A DNA stretch of 40,311 nucleotides from positions 1 to 40,311 of the forward strand of contig NZ_BAAACW010000016.1 in assembly GCF_039521845.1 (NCBI RefSeq), read 5' to 3'. Numbering within the stretch: the stretch's first letter is position 1; the number at the start of each line of letters is the position of its first letter. A program made the translations under genes and the position numbers. Shown in pieces: positions 31,916-40,310 of this stretch. The notes below the pieces were generated by a model. It was not told where the DNA came from. It did not search any database and was given only the letters and a program-made list of their open reading frames with translations. Source of the DNA: Alkalibacterium iburiense. GTDB lineage: Bacteria; Bacillota; Bacilli; Lactobacillales; Carnobacteriaceae_A.

Positions 31916-33598
31916 TTAATTTATAAAGCGACGGTTTTGGTTGACTTCCATAATGACTGGCAGGATGATAGGACGACGTTTGGTTTTCTTGAATAAGTGA
32001 TTATTTAACGCGTCTCTTATTTCCTGCTTAATGGATCCCCAATCAAAATCATTGTGCTCTAAATTCTTTTCTACAATCTTTTTAACGATTTTATTGGATT
32101 CATTGATTAAATCTTGACTCTCTTTAACAAAGACGAATCCTCTAGTAACGATATGAGGGTTAGAAACAATTTTCTTTTTTTTGCGGTCTATTGTCACAAC
32201 GGCTACAAAAATACCATCTTCTGATAGTAAGCGACGATCACGGAGAACAATGTTTCCAATATCTCCGATTCCTATCCCATCAATTAAGGTATTGTCAGCC
32301 GACACTTGTCCGCTTTGCAGGAGTCTGTTTTTCTCATAACTCACCACATCTCCATTGCTTAAAATAAAGATGTTCTGATAAGGGATGCCCGTTTCATTAG
32401 CTAAGTTAGCATGAGCCGATAGCATGCGGTACTCCCCTTGAATAGGTATAAAGTAGTCTGGCTTCAATAAATTAATCATGAGCTGTAAATCATTTGGCGT
32501 AGCATGACCAGATGCTTTCAAGTGGCTAGATAATGATGTCACTGTTGCGCCAGCTCTATAAATTAAGTTTTCTGTTTCAGCTACTGTCACTTCCATGGAA
32601 ATAGATGGGCTAGTGGCAATAAATACCAAGTCCCCTTCTTTTATATTCACTTGTTCATGGCTTCCTACCGCCATGCGATTTAATGTCTTGATCGGTTCGC
32701 CAGCCGTCCCTGTTTCAAGGACTAATACTTGTTCATCCTCATATTTGTGGATGTTTTCAACTGGAACAATGAGATTATCATCAGGTAATGTTAACTTATT
32801 TAATTCCATAGCTGTCTCTAATATAGCCTCGAGATTTTTTCCCGTAATAAACACTTTTCTGTCTGACGCATGAGCAGCATTTAAAATCTGCTGAATTCGC
32901 AGGATATTACTAGCAACTGCAGCTACAATGATACGGCTACTCGTGTTTTGGAAAATATCTTGAACTTCTTCTTGTACTCTTTTTTCAGACACATTTTCTA
33001 CTGGACTTTCTGCATCACCTGAGTCGCTCAACAAGGCCAAAACGCCTTCTTTTCCTAGGTCTGCAATTTGTGACAAATCTGTGCTGTATATTGTCTGAGC
33101 ACTCTGATCAAATTTAAAGTTTCCAGTATAAACAATATGTCCCTTTTCAGTGTGCACGGCGATTCCCATAGAATCAGGAATAGTATGGGTAGTACGGAAA
33201 AACTTAATGGTTGTCCCATTAAAATCAATTTCTGTTTTTTCATCAATGACGTGATAATCATCAAAATCGGGTCTGACATTTGATTCTTCGACGAACAGTT
33301 TGGCCAAGCCTATGGTTAATTCTGAACCAAAGACTGGGACATTGAAACTATCCAAGAAATAAGGAAGGGCTCCAATCGCATCCTCATGTCCGTGTGTTAA
33401 AAACACACCAGCAATTCTATCTTTATTCTCCTCTAAATAAGTGAAGTCAGGTATGATTGCATCAATACCGAACAATTCATCTTCTGGATACATTAACCCA
33501 CAGTCTAAAACAAATAACTCTTCTCCAGATTCAATAACATATAAATTCTTACCGTTTTCTCTTACTCCTCCAAGAGGAATAATTTTAATATTACTCAC
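31916..33598 (-). CDS. rnjB: Ribonuclease J2
   Basis: Metallo-beta-lactamase/beta-CASP RNase that pairs with RNase J1 in mRNA decay and rRNA maturation. The 560-residue sequence begins IKIIPLGGVRENGKNLYVIE. The metal motif reads HGHEDA (69-74) instead of the HxHxDH of RNase J1, and TGDFKFD is TGNFKFD (N160). These changes, and the RENG start, are the marks of the J2 paralogue, which has little exonuclease activity of its own. It retains H138 and SGHA. It starts at GTG (33596-33598) behind GAGGTGG, diverges from birA, and leads into the thiT riboswitch with only 22 bases between. Confidence 0.93.
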   Translation of the reverse strand: MSNIKIIPLGGVRENGKNLYVIESGEELFVLDCGLMYPEDELFGIDAIIPDFTYLEENKDRIAGVFLTHGHEDAIGALPYFLDSFNVPVFGSELTIGLAKLFVEESNVRPDFDDYHVIDEKTEIDFNGTTIKFFRTTHTIPDSMGIAVHTEKGHIVYTGNFKFDQSAQTIYSTDLSQIADLGKEGVLALLSDSGDAESPVENVSEKRVQEEVQDIFQNTSSRIIVAAVASNILRIQQILNAAHASDRKVFITGKNLEAILETAMELNKLTLPDDNLIVPVENIHKYEDEQVLVLETGTAGEPIKTLNRMAVGSHEQVNIKEGDLVFIATSPSISMEVTVAETENLIYRAGATVTSLSSHLKASGHATPNDLQLMINLLKPDYFIPIQGEYRMLSAHANLANETGIPYQNIFILSNGDVVSYEKNRLLQSGQVSADNTLIDGIGIGDIGNIVLRDRRLLSEDGIFVAVVTIDRKKKKIVSNPHIVTRGFVFVKESQDLINESNKIVKKIVEKNLEHNDFDWGSIKQEIRDALNNHLFKKTKRRPIILPVIMEVNQNRRFIN

Positions 33599-33671
33599 TA
33601 TTTTCCACCTCTAAATCAGTTTTGTCGTTCGTTTTTAATAGTATTTTTCACCTATGTAATTATCCGTTCAT

Positions 33672-33736
33672 TTTTTCAGTAAATTTAGTATAGCATAGAT
33701 GTAGGCAAATTCCTACTTATCCAGTATACTGAAAAA
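33672..33736. promoter_or_regulatory. Divergent rnjB/birA promoter region with a 10-bp dyad
   Basis: On the minus strand TGC-TATACT (33687-33695) is an extended -10 for rnjB. On the plus strand TAGGCA-17 bases-TATACT (33702-33730) can serve birA. Both lie between the arms of a perfect inverted repeat, TTTTTCAGTA (33672-33681) and TACTGAAAAA (33727-33736), which also encloses GTAGG/CCTAC (33701-33705 with 33712-33716). Confidence 0.55.
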
Positions 33737-33770
33737 GACGCTTACTCGTCTAACATCTCAGGAGGTACAC

Positions 33771-34757
33771 ATGACATTAGACCAGCACTTACTCCAAATT
33801 TTAATTGATACTTATCCAGATACAGTCTCTTTTGAGTCTTTTTCAAGGCAATACACGTGCTCAAAAGAAGACTTTTTAGAAGCCAGTCGTATCTTGAAAA
33901 ACAAAAAATACCCAGTTAGTTATACAAATAGTTCTTTATATCTTACTCTTCCATTAATTTCTAAATCCAAATTGAGTCGTCTAACTCAGCATACAAAAAC
34001 CCATCATCCCTTTATTGTGAAAGAAGCCATTCCTTCGACTAACACGTTTGCTCTCAATTCTTTTTCCTCTTTTGAAGAAGGTTCGGTTATCCTGGCTCAT
34101 CATCAAACGAAGGGAAAAGGAAGGCTGGGTCGACAATGGTCTGCAACTATGGGTAAGTCGATTGCTCTCTCACTTGTTTTGAGACCGACTATTGACTCCC
34201 AATCGCTCCCTCTGTTTACGCAGCTAACCGCAGCAGCTCTCTGCCAAGCTTTAAAGGCATACGGAGATACCCAAATTAAGTGGCCCAATGATATTGTCTT
34301 AAATGGAAAGAAGGTTGCCGGAATATTAATTGAATCCCAATTTCAAGAGAATCGATTGGAAGGACTTGTCATCGGTATTGGTATAAATACCCACTTGGAG
34401 CCTGATGATTTTGAGGATTCTCTTCTTCACAAAGCAACGTCTCTAAAAATCGAGACTAAACAAACCGTTGATCCTAATGTGATTATTGCAGATTTTTTAA
34501 TCGAGTTTGATCAGTTCTATACCGATTGGCTGGAAACACGTCAGACTTTTCCTTTTATATCGCTATGTAAAAAGGAGTCCGCTTTACTTGGAAAAGAGAT
34601 TCATGTCTATTCACCTAATGAGCCTCCTAAAACAGCAACAGTTAAAGATATTAATGAAAAAGGAGAGTTAATCGTTCACTATCAAGGCCATGCTCAGCTA
34701 ACTCCCCTACAATCCTTAGATTTTTCTGTCCGAAACAGTCAAAATGGCTATATTTAG
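33771..34757 (+). CDS. birA: Bifunctional biotin-protein ligase / biotin operon repressor
   Basis: Activates biotin with ATP and transfers it to carboxylase carrier proteins; the N-terminal domain of the bifunctional form can repress biotin genes. Of 328 residues, about 1-60 look like a helix-turn-helix domain; the ligase core has TKGKGRLGRQW (113-123) for biotinyl-AMP, KWPND (170-174) and GKKVAGIL; the C-terminal SH3-like domain follows from about 280. AGGAGG precedes the ATG. It is one of two plus-strand genes in this window, divergent from rnjB and convergent, 5 bp apart, with the TraX-like gene. Confidence 0.95.
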   Translation: MTLDQHLLQILIDTYPDTVSFESFSRQYTCSKEDFLEASRILKNKKYPVSYTNSSLYLTLPLISKSKLSRLTQHTKTHHPFIVKEAIPSTNTFALNSFSSFEEGSVILAHHQTKGKGRLGRQWSATMGKSIALSLVLRPTIDSQSLPLFTQLTAAALCQALKAYGDTQIKWPNDIVLNGKKVAGILIESQFQENRLEGLVIGIGINTHLEPDDFEDSLLHKATSLKIETKQTVDPNVIIADFLIEFDQFYTDWLETRQTFPFISLCKKESALLGKEIHVYSPNEPPKTATVKDINEKGELIVHYQGHAQLTPLQSLDFSVRNSQNGYI

Positions 34758-34762
34758 TTTTT

Positions 34763-35350
34763 TTATATAGAGGCTATGAGTATGAGAAGCAGTTGATGTA
34801 AAGGATAAAAGAAATAGAATGAATACTTTGGCAATATAGGCAGTTTGACATCCAACGGTTTTATGAATAATGGCAACGCGAGTAAAGAGAATAATTGAAC
34901 CGTTGAGCCTACAAGGAATTGAACCACTAAAGAAAATAAAACGCCTTGATACACTTTTTTGTTTTTCAACCAATAGAGTGCCCAACCGAATAAAAATCCA
35001 TAAATGCTGTATTCTACGAATAAACTGATTAGGGCAAAAATGAAGATGTACCGTTTGTATCTGATGGATAAAGAAAATAAGAGAAGTAAAAATAATACAT
35101 TAAATGAATGAGGAGTCACTGACATTGAGAGGACACCAAGGAGAAACAAACGCATCGCATATTTTTTGTAATCTTTTGTTCGCTCTGTTCCTTCAATCGT
35201 ACTATAAAGAAAACAGGGAAAAGCGATTCTTCCTATGATTCGTAAAAATAAATACCCTGGAAATAAAAAAACACCAATATGATCAATGGTCATAGTTACT
35301 ATACCTATCCATTTAATCGTATTTAACTTATGATCAAACAGTTGAGTCAT
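34763..35350 (-). CDS. TraX-like integral membrane protein
   Basis: A 195-residue protein of the TraX family, named after a pilin acetylase of the F plasmid; chromosomal members in Firmicutes have no proven role. The diagnostic start is KWIGIVTMTIDHIGVFLFPG followed by RIIGRIAFPCFLYSTIEG, with about five to six membrane helices. Family membership suggests an acyltransferase-like membrane enzyme, but no activity can be stated. It follows the pnp terminator by about 40 bases and converges with birA with only 5 bp between, with no clear terminator of its own. Confidence 0.85.
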   Translation of the reverse strand: MTQLFDHKLNTIKWIGIVTMTIDHIGVFLFPGYLFLRIIGRIAFPCFLYSTIEGTERTKDYKKYAMRLFLLGVLSMSVTPHSFNVLFLLLLFSLSIRYKRYIFIFALISLFVEYSIYGFLFGWALYWLKNKKVYQGVLFSLVVQFLVGSTVQLFSLLALPLFIKPLDVKLPILPKYSFYFFYPLHQLLLILIASI

Positions 35351-35390
35351 CTTTTATCACCCTTTTGTTTTATAAATCTTATAATAGAGT

Positions 35391-35436
35391 AAAAAAACAC
35401 GCATGTACTCCATCTTTTCATGAGCACATGCGTGTT
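35391..35436 (-). terminator. Terminator of pnp
   Basis: A perfect 11-bp stem AACACGCATGT/ACATGCGTGTT (35396-35406 with 35426-35436) and a run of seven T on the minus strand, starting 12 bases after the pnp stop. It separates pnp from the TraX-like gene. Confidence 0.93.
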
Positions 35437-35448
35437 TCCATTAGTCGA

Positions 35449-37560
35449 TTATTCTTCTTCTTTGTTATTTAAAACTGCTTTACGCGAAAGATTCACTCGA
35501 CCTCTATCATCGATTTCTGTTACTTTAACATCTAGTTTATCTCCAACAGAAAATTCATCTGCTACATTCTTAATGTACTTATCTGATAATTCAGATACAT
35601 GGACTAAACCGTCTGTTCCTTTAATTATTTCTACAAAGGCACCGAATTTTTCGATTCGTTTAATTGTACCCGTATATACTTTTCCGACTTCAACTTCTTC
35701 AGTCAGTTCTTCGATAATTTCTATGGCTCGTTTGATGCCTTCTGCATCTTGGCCATAAATGGATACATTACCTTCTTCATCAATATCGATTTTAACGTTC
35801 GTTTCATCAATAATGTTATTGATGGTCTCTCCGCCTTTACCGATAACAACTTTGATTTGATCAGGCTTAATTTTAATAGACTCAATCTTTGGTGCATACT
35901 GACTTAATTCCGCACGCGGTTTATCAATAGTTGCTTCTAAGTTATCTAATATAGCTAAACGTGCGACTTTAGCTTGAACTAAAGCTTCTTCGAGGATTTC
36001 TTTAGTAATCCCTTGAATTTTAATATCCATTTGTAGTGCAGTAATCCCTTCACGGGTACCCGCTACTTTAAAGTCCATATCACCCAGGTGATCTTCTAAG
36101 CCTTGGATATCAGTCAGAACAGTATAGTTGTCTCCGCTCATAACAAGTCCCATAGCAATTCCGCCTACAGGATTTTTAATCGGTACACCTGCATCCATTA
36201 ACGCTAATGTTCCAGCACAGATACTGGCTTGAGAAGAGGAACCGTTAGATTCCAATACTTCAGAAACGATACGAATAGTATACGGGAAATCTTCTTCACT
36301 TGGGATAACAGGGTACAAGGCTCTTTCACCCAGTGCTCCGTGTCCAATTTCTCTACGGCCTGGTGCTCTGGCACGTCCAACACTTCCTACTGAGAATTGA
36401 GGGAAATTATAGTGGTGAATGAATCGTTTGCTGTCTTCACTACTTAATCCGTCCAAAATTTGGTGTTCGTTCAGTGGTCCCAGTGTCGCAACTGATAAAG
36501 CTTGCGTTTGCCCACGAGTGAATAAACCTGATCCGTGAACACGAGGCAAGAACTGAACTTCAGACTCAAGGGAACGGATTTCATCTGTTTTACGTCCGTC
36601 TGGTCTGGTGTTTTCTTCTGTAATTAAACGACGCACTTCATCTTTTTCTAAATCGTCCACAATAGTTTGAACATCTTTAAGAATTGAAACCAAGTCAGCA
36701 TCCTCTTGGTATTTTTCAGTATAAGCGTCTAAAATCTTCTCTTTCACTTGCTCCGTTTTTTCTGCTCTTTCCTGTTTATCAAACGTTTGAATAGCTTCTT
36801 GCATTTCTTTATTATAAGTAGCTGTAATTTCTTCTTTTAAGTCTTGATTAGGTAAAATAAGCGTGACAGCCATTTTTTCTTGTCCAACAGCCGCAGTGAC
36901 CTCTTCTTGGAAGGCAACTAAATCTTTAATAATTTCATGTCCATAAAGTAAAGCTTCAAGCATATCTTCTTCAGGTACTTGGTTCGCTCCACTTTCAACC
37001 ATGTTAATAGCTTCTTTTGTTCCGGCTACGGTTACTTCAATATCAGAAGCTTCTAACTCTTCTTCGGATGGATTGACTATAAATTCTCCGTCGACTCTCC
37101 CGATTGTTACTCCAGCTATTGGTCCGTTGAAGGGGATATCTGAAATACAAAGAGCTAAGGATGACCCTAACATAGCTGTCATCTCTGGTGAGTTATCTGG
37201 GTTAACAGATAAGACAGTATTGGTAATCTGCACTTCATTACGGAATCCTTCTTCGAACATAGGTCGAATCGGTCGATCAATTAAGCGAGCCGTTAACGTC
37301 GCGTTTTCTGAAGGACGCCCTTCTCTTTTAATGAATCCTCCAGGAATCTTTCCTACAGAATACATTTTTTCCTCATAGTTAACAGTCAATGGGAAGAAGT
37401 TCATGGTACTTGGTTCTTTACTAGCAACAGCTGCCGTTAAAACGACTGTGTCTTCATAACGAATTAAAACTGCTCCATTAGCCTGCTTAGCTAGCTGACC
37501 AATTTCTGCTGTCAGTTTGCGTCCGCCAACTTCAGTAGTAAATACTTGTTTTTCTGACAT
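35449..37560 (-). CDS. pnp: Polyribonucleotide nucleotidyltransferase (PNPase)
   Basis: Phosphate-dependent 3'-5' exoribonuclease and tailing enzyme of the degradosome. The 703 residues show two RNase PH domains (about 1-210 and 310-545) joined by a helical domain. The second one keeps FTRGQTQALSVATLG and GDMDFKVAGT with catalytic acids. A KH domain with GKGG (about 570) and a C-terminal S1 domain (about 625-690) follow. It begins with ATG behind AAGGAG. It lies downstream of rpsO, separated by a terminator and a long stem-loop leader, as in B. subtilis and E. coli. Confidence 0.97.
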   Translation of the reverse strand: MSEKQVFTTEVGGRKLTAEIGQLAKQANGAVLIRYEDTVVLTAAVASKEPSTMNFFPLTVNYEEKMYSVGKIPGGFIKREGRPSENATLTARLIDRPIRPMFEEGFRNEVQITNTVLSVNPDNSPEMTAMLGSSLALCISDIPFNGPIAGVTIGRVDGEFIVNPSEEELEASDIEVTVAGTKEAINMVESGANQVPEEDMLEALLYGHEIIKDLVAFQEEVTAAVGQEKMAVTLILPNQDLKEEITATYNKEMQEAIQTFDKQERAEKTEQVKEKILDAYTEKYQEDADLVSILKDVQTIVDDLEKDEVRRLITEENTRPDGRKTDEIRSLESEVQFLPRVHGSGLFTRGQTQALSVATLGPLNEHQILDGLSSEDSKRFIHHYNFPQFSVGSVGRARAPGRREIGHGALGERALYPVIPSEEDFPYTIRIVSEVLESNGSSSQASICAGTLALMDAGVPIKNPVGGIAMGLVMSGDNYTVLTDIQGLEDHLGDMDFKVAGTREGITALQMDIKIQGITKEILEEALVQAKVARLAILDNLEATIDKPRAELSQYAPKIESIKIKPDQIKVVIGKGGETINNIIDETNVKIDIDEEGNVSIYGQDAEGIKRAIEIIEELTEEVEVGKVYTGTIKRIEKFGAFVEIIKGTDGLVHVSELSDKYIKNVADEFSVGDKLDVKVTEIDDRGRVNLSRKAVLNNKEEE

Positions 37561-37583
37561 AGTACTCTCCTTATTATAGTTTT

Positions 37584-37669
37584 AACAGGATGCCAGACCT
37601 ACTAAACAAATGTCAAAAACCAAAGAATGATTCCTCACATTTGTATAGTAGACAGACAGGCGTCCTGTT
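37584..37669 (-). promoter_or_regulatory. Long stem-loop in the pnp leader
   Basis: Arms at 37584-37613 and 37637-37669 are complementary over about 25 base pairs in three blocks: AACAGGA-x-GCC with GGC-x-TCCTGTT, CTACTA with TAGTAG, and ACAAATGT with ACATTTGT. The loop has 23 bases. The stem ends 24 bases upstream of the pnp ATG. In E. coli a similar leader stem is cut by RNase III and then used for PNPase self-control; here this is inference. Confidence 0.75.
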
Positions 37670-37686
37670 GACTTATATTATTTTTA

Positions 37687-37716
37687 TAAAAAAGCGAGAT
37701 TCATTAGAATCCCGCT
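37687..37716 (-). terminator. Terminator of rpsO
   Basis: On the minus strand AGCGGGATTC and GAATCTCGCT (37693-37702 with 37707-37716) make a 10-bp stem with one G-T pair and a 4-base loop, then six T. Some transcripts may read through to pnp; the AT-rich stretch just beyond could hold a pnp promoter, but none is convincing. Confidence 0.9.
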
Positions 37717-37774
37717 TCTGTCTTTCTTAATTCATTTCATCTATACAAACAAAGTGTTTATATTGATAAAAAAA

Positions 37775-38044
37775 TTAACGACGTAATCCTAGTCTTTGGA
37801 TTAATTCACGGTAACGAGCGATATCTTTGTTACGTAAATAAGCCAGTAAGTTACGACGGTGACCAATTTTTTTCATTAGTCCGCGCATTGAATGAAAATC
37901 TTTTTTATGCGTTTTTGCGTGTTCATTCAATTCATTAATTTCTGCAGTTAAGACTGCAATTTGCACTTCTGGAGAACCAGTATCTCCTTCGTGAAGAGCG
38001 TATTCAGTGATGATTTCTTGTTTTCTCTCTTTAGAAATTGCCAT
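37775..38044 (-). CDS. rpsO: 30S ribosomal protein S15
   Basis: Primary 16S rRNA-binding protein that nucleates the platform of the small subunit. The product is 89 residues, the standard length after removal of Met, with the family core GDTGSPEVQIAVLTAEI, HxxDFHSMRGL and LLAYLRNKDIARY. The ATG at 38044 is preferred to an in-frame GTG three codons before, which overlaps the GAGGTGG site. It has its own promoter upstream and a terminator before pnp. The leader may carry an S15 autoregulatory fold. Confidence 0.97.
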   Translation of the reverse strand: MAISKERKQEIITEYALHEGDTGSPEVQIAVLTAEINELNEHAKTHKKDFHSMRGLMKKIGHRRNLLAYLRNKDIARYRELIQRLGLRR

Positions 38045-38176
38045 TTTTTCCACCTCTTTCCTTTATTTGAATCCATTTACTGAGTAAGCGTTGGTGAGAC
38101 GACAAACCAAGTAAAGGTCTATGCCTCATTTCTTCAGCACATTGTAAAGAGTACACTACTTAGCTTTAAAAATCAA
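38045..38176 (-). promoter_or_regulatory. Promoter and leader of rpsO
   Basis: On the minus strand TTGATT (38171-38176), 17 bases and TACTCT (38148-38153) form a candidate promoter, with TACAAT (38141-38146) as an alternative -10. The leader of about 95 bases contains TTGGT/ACCAA and AGAC/GTCT pairings, compatible with an S15-binding leader, though I cannot assign it to a known class. Confidence 0.45.
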
Positions 38177-38214
38177 GTAAATTAATCGATTTTGAAATCA
38201 TTCAAATAGAAAGA

Positions 38215-40197
38215 TTACATGTATTTTGTTTTCAACTCCATGACAACATCTCGTAAATCGGCTGCTTTTTCGAAGTTCAAATCTTTTGCGGCTTGTCTCA
38301 TTTCTAATTCCATTGTTTCAATTAACTCCAGACGCTCTTGTCTGGATAATTGTTTGATCGTTTCTTCTGATAAGTCTTTCTCTTCTTCTTCAACCGCCGT
38401 CGATATTTTAATCAGGTCGCGTACTTCTTTCTTGATTGTCTGAGGAGTGATACCATGTTTTTCATTGTAAGCTTCCTGGATTTCTCTCCTACGTTCCGTT
38501 TCATCAATCGCTGACCTCATCGAGTCTGTAATCCGATCAGCATACATAATAACGCGTCCGTTCTCATTACGAGCCGCACGACCAATCGTCTGAATCAGAG
38601 ACCGTGTACTTCTTAAGAATCCTTCTTTATCGGCATCTAGTATGGTCACTAGGGATACTTCCGGTACGTCCAGTCCCTCACGCAATAGGTTAATACCAAT
38701 TAATACATCATATTTGCCTACCCTTAAATCTCTAATGATTTGAGTTCTTTCCAGAGTTTTGACATCACTATGAAGATAAGCGACTTTGATTCCCACTTCT
38801 TTCAAGTAGTCTGTTAAATCTTCTGACATTTTTTTCGTCAGTGTCGTAATAAATACACGCTCATTTTTTTCGACTCGCTGGTTAATTTCTTCTATGATAT
38901 CGTCAATCTGTCCTTTAATTGGACGGACTTCCACAATCGGGTCAAGTAAACCAGTCGGACGAATGATTTGTTCGACAATCTGTGAAGACCGATCCACTTC
39001 GTAATCTGCAGGTGTAGCCGAGACATACGTAATTTGCGGGACTCTCTCTTCAAACTCTTCTAACCTTAATGGTCGGTTATCTAAAGCACTAGGCAAACGG
39101 AAGCCATGATCAATCAGCTGCTGTTTTCTGGCTCTGTCCCCATTATACATGCCTTTGATTTGAGGCATCGTCATATGTGACTCATCAATGATAAATAAAG
39201 AATCCTTAGGAAAGAAATCAAGTAGCGTATAAGGGGCTTCCCCAGGTTTTCTTCCATCGAGGTGTCGGGAATAGTTTTCAATTCCTGAACAGTACCCCAT
39301 CTCCATCATCATTTCAATATCATAGTTGGTTCGTTGCTCCAAACGCTGCGCTTCAAGCAGTTTATTGTCTTTACGTAGCTCTTCTAAACGCACTTTTAAC
39401 TCTTTTTGAATCGAGTCAATAGCTGAGCGTGTCTGTTCATCATTTGAAACAAAGTGAGTAGCTGGAAAGACAGCCACATGAGACAAGTCAGCTTTCACTT
39501 CCCCTGTTAAGACATCCACTTCTCTGATTCGGTCTATTTCATCGCCGAAGAACTCAACTCTGACCGCTTCACTTTCTCGAGAAGCTAAAAAGATTTCTAC
39601 GATGTCTCCACGCACTCTAAAGCGTCCACGTTGGAAATCAATATCGTTTCTTTCAAATTGCATCTCTACTAATCGAGTCAGCAAAGCTTCTCTACTAATT
39701 TCCATACCAGAACGTAAGGATAGAACGTGCTCCTTATAATCGGCTGGATTAACTAACCCGTAAATACAGGAAACAGAAGCGACTACGATGACATCTCTTC
39801 GTTCGAGTAACGCACTGGTAGCTGAGTGGCGTAACTTATCAATTTCATCATTAATGCTCGCGTCTTTTTCAATAAAGGTATCCGTTGAAGGGACGTAGGC
39901 TTCAGGCTGATAATAATCATAGTAACTGACAAAGTATTCAACGGCATTTTCAGGGAAAAATTCTTTAAACTCCGTATAGAGCTGTCCGGCTAATGTTTTA
40001 TTATGGGCCATAACAAGCGTAGGCTTATTAACTTCCTGAATCACATTCGACATCGTGAACGTTTTTCCTGTTCCTGTTGCGCCCAATAGAACTTGTTCTT
40101 TCTGGTTTTCCTTAATTCCCTTTACCAATTTTTTGACGGCTTCTGGCTGGTCCCCGCTAGGCTGATAGAGAGATTTTAATTTAAAGGTTTGTTCCAA
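38215..40197 (-). CDS. uvrB: Excinuclease ABC subunit B
   Basis: DNA damage-verifying helicase of nucleotide excision repair. Of 660 residues, Walker A is GATGTGKT (39-46); the beta-hairpin that probes DNA contains YYDYYQPEAY; IIDESHMT is the Walker B; and QTIGRAARN is motif VI. The C-terminal UVR domain (about 622-658) binds UvrC. It starts with TTG (40195-40197) behind AAGGAG. The 70-bp terminal repeat begins 43 bases upstream. No LexA box is visible before the window ends, although uvrB is under SOS control in many Firmicutes. uvrA, often next to it, would lie outside. Confidence 0.97.
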   Translation of the reverse strand: MEQTFKLKSLYQPSGDQPEAVKKLVKGIKENQKEQVLLGATGTGKTFTMSNVIQEVNKPTLVMAHNKTLAGQLYTEFKEFFPENAVEYFVSYYDYYQPEAYVPSTDTFIEKDASINDEIDKLRHSATSALLERRDVIVVASVSCIYGLVNPADYKEHVLSLRSGMEISREALLTRLVEMQFERNDIDFQRGRFRVRGDIVEIFLASRESEAVRVEFFGDEIDRIREVDVLTGEVKADLSHVAVFPATHFVSNDEQTRSAIDSIQKELKVRLEELRKDNKLLEAQRLEQRTNYDIEMMMEMGYCSGIENYSRHLDGRKPGEAPYTLLDFFPKDSLFIIDESHMTMPQIKGMYNGDRARKQQLIDHGFRLPSALDNRPLRLEEFEERVPQITYVSATPADYEVDRSSQIVEQIIRPTGLLDPIVEVRPIKGQIDDIIEEINQRVEKNERVFITTLTKKMSEDLTDYLKEVGIKVAYLHSDVKTLERTQIIRDLRVGKYDVLIGINLLREGLDVPEVSLVTILDADKEGFLRSTRSLIQTIGRAARNENGRVIMYADRITDSMRSAIDETERRREIQEAYNEKHGITPQTIKKEVRDLIKISTAVEEEEKDLSEETIKQLSRQERLELIETMELEMRQAAKDLNFEKAADLRDVVMELKTKYM

Positions 40198-40240
40198 AGT
40201 TACAGTCTCCTTTCACTTGCATTTTCGCTTCCAGTTTACC

Positions 40241-40310
40241 ATAAAAAACAATATGATTGCTTCGCAATCTAAGCCATGACAGAAAAGAGAGAGTATCCTA
40301 TAATTAACAT
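40241..40310. repeat. Right copy of the 70-bp terminal inverted repeat
   Basis: Perfect reverse complement of bases 1-70, carrying the same GATTGC-TTC-GCAATC stem-loop. It lies in the uvrB upstream region, one base from the window end. Both copies point the same end inward, so the window interior is bounded by opposed copies. Confidence 0.9.

Noticed and set aside
31916..33598. Naming this gene RNase J1
   Set aside because: The A74 and N160 changes in the metal motifs and the VRENG start agree with RNase J2.
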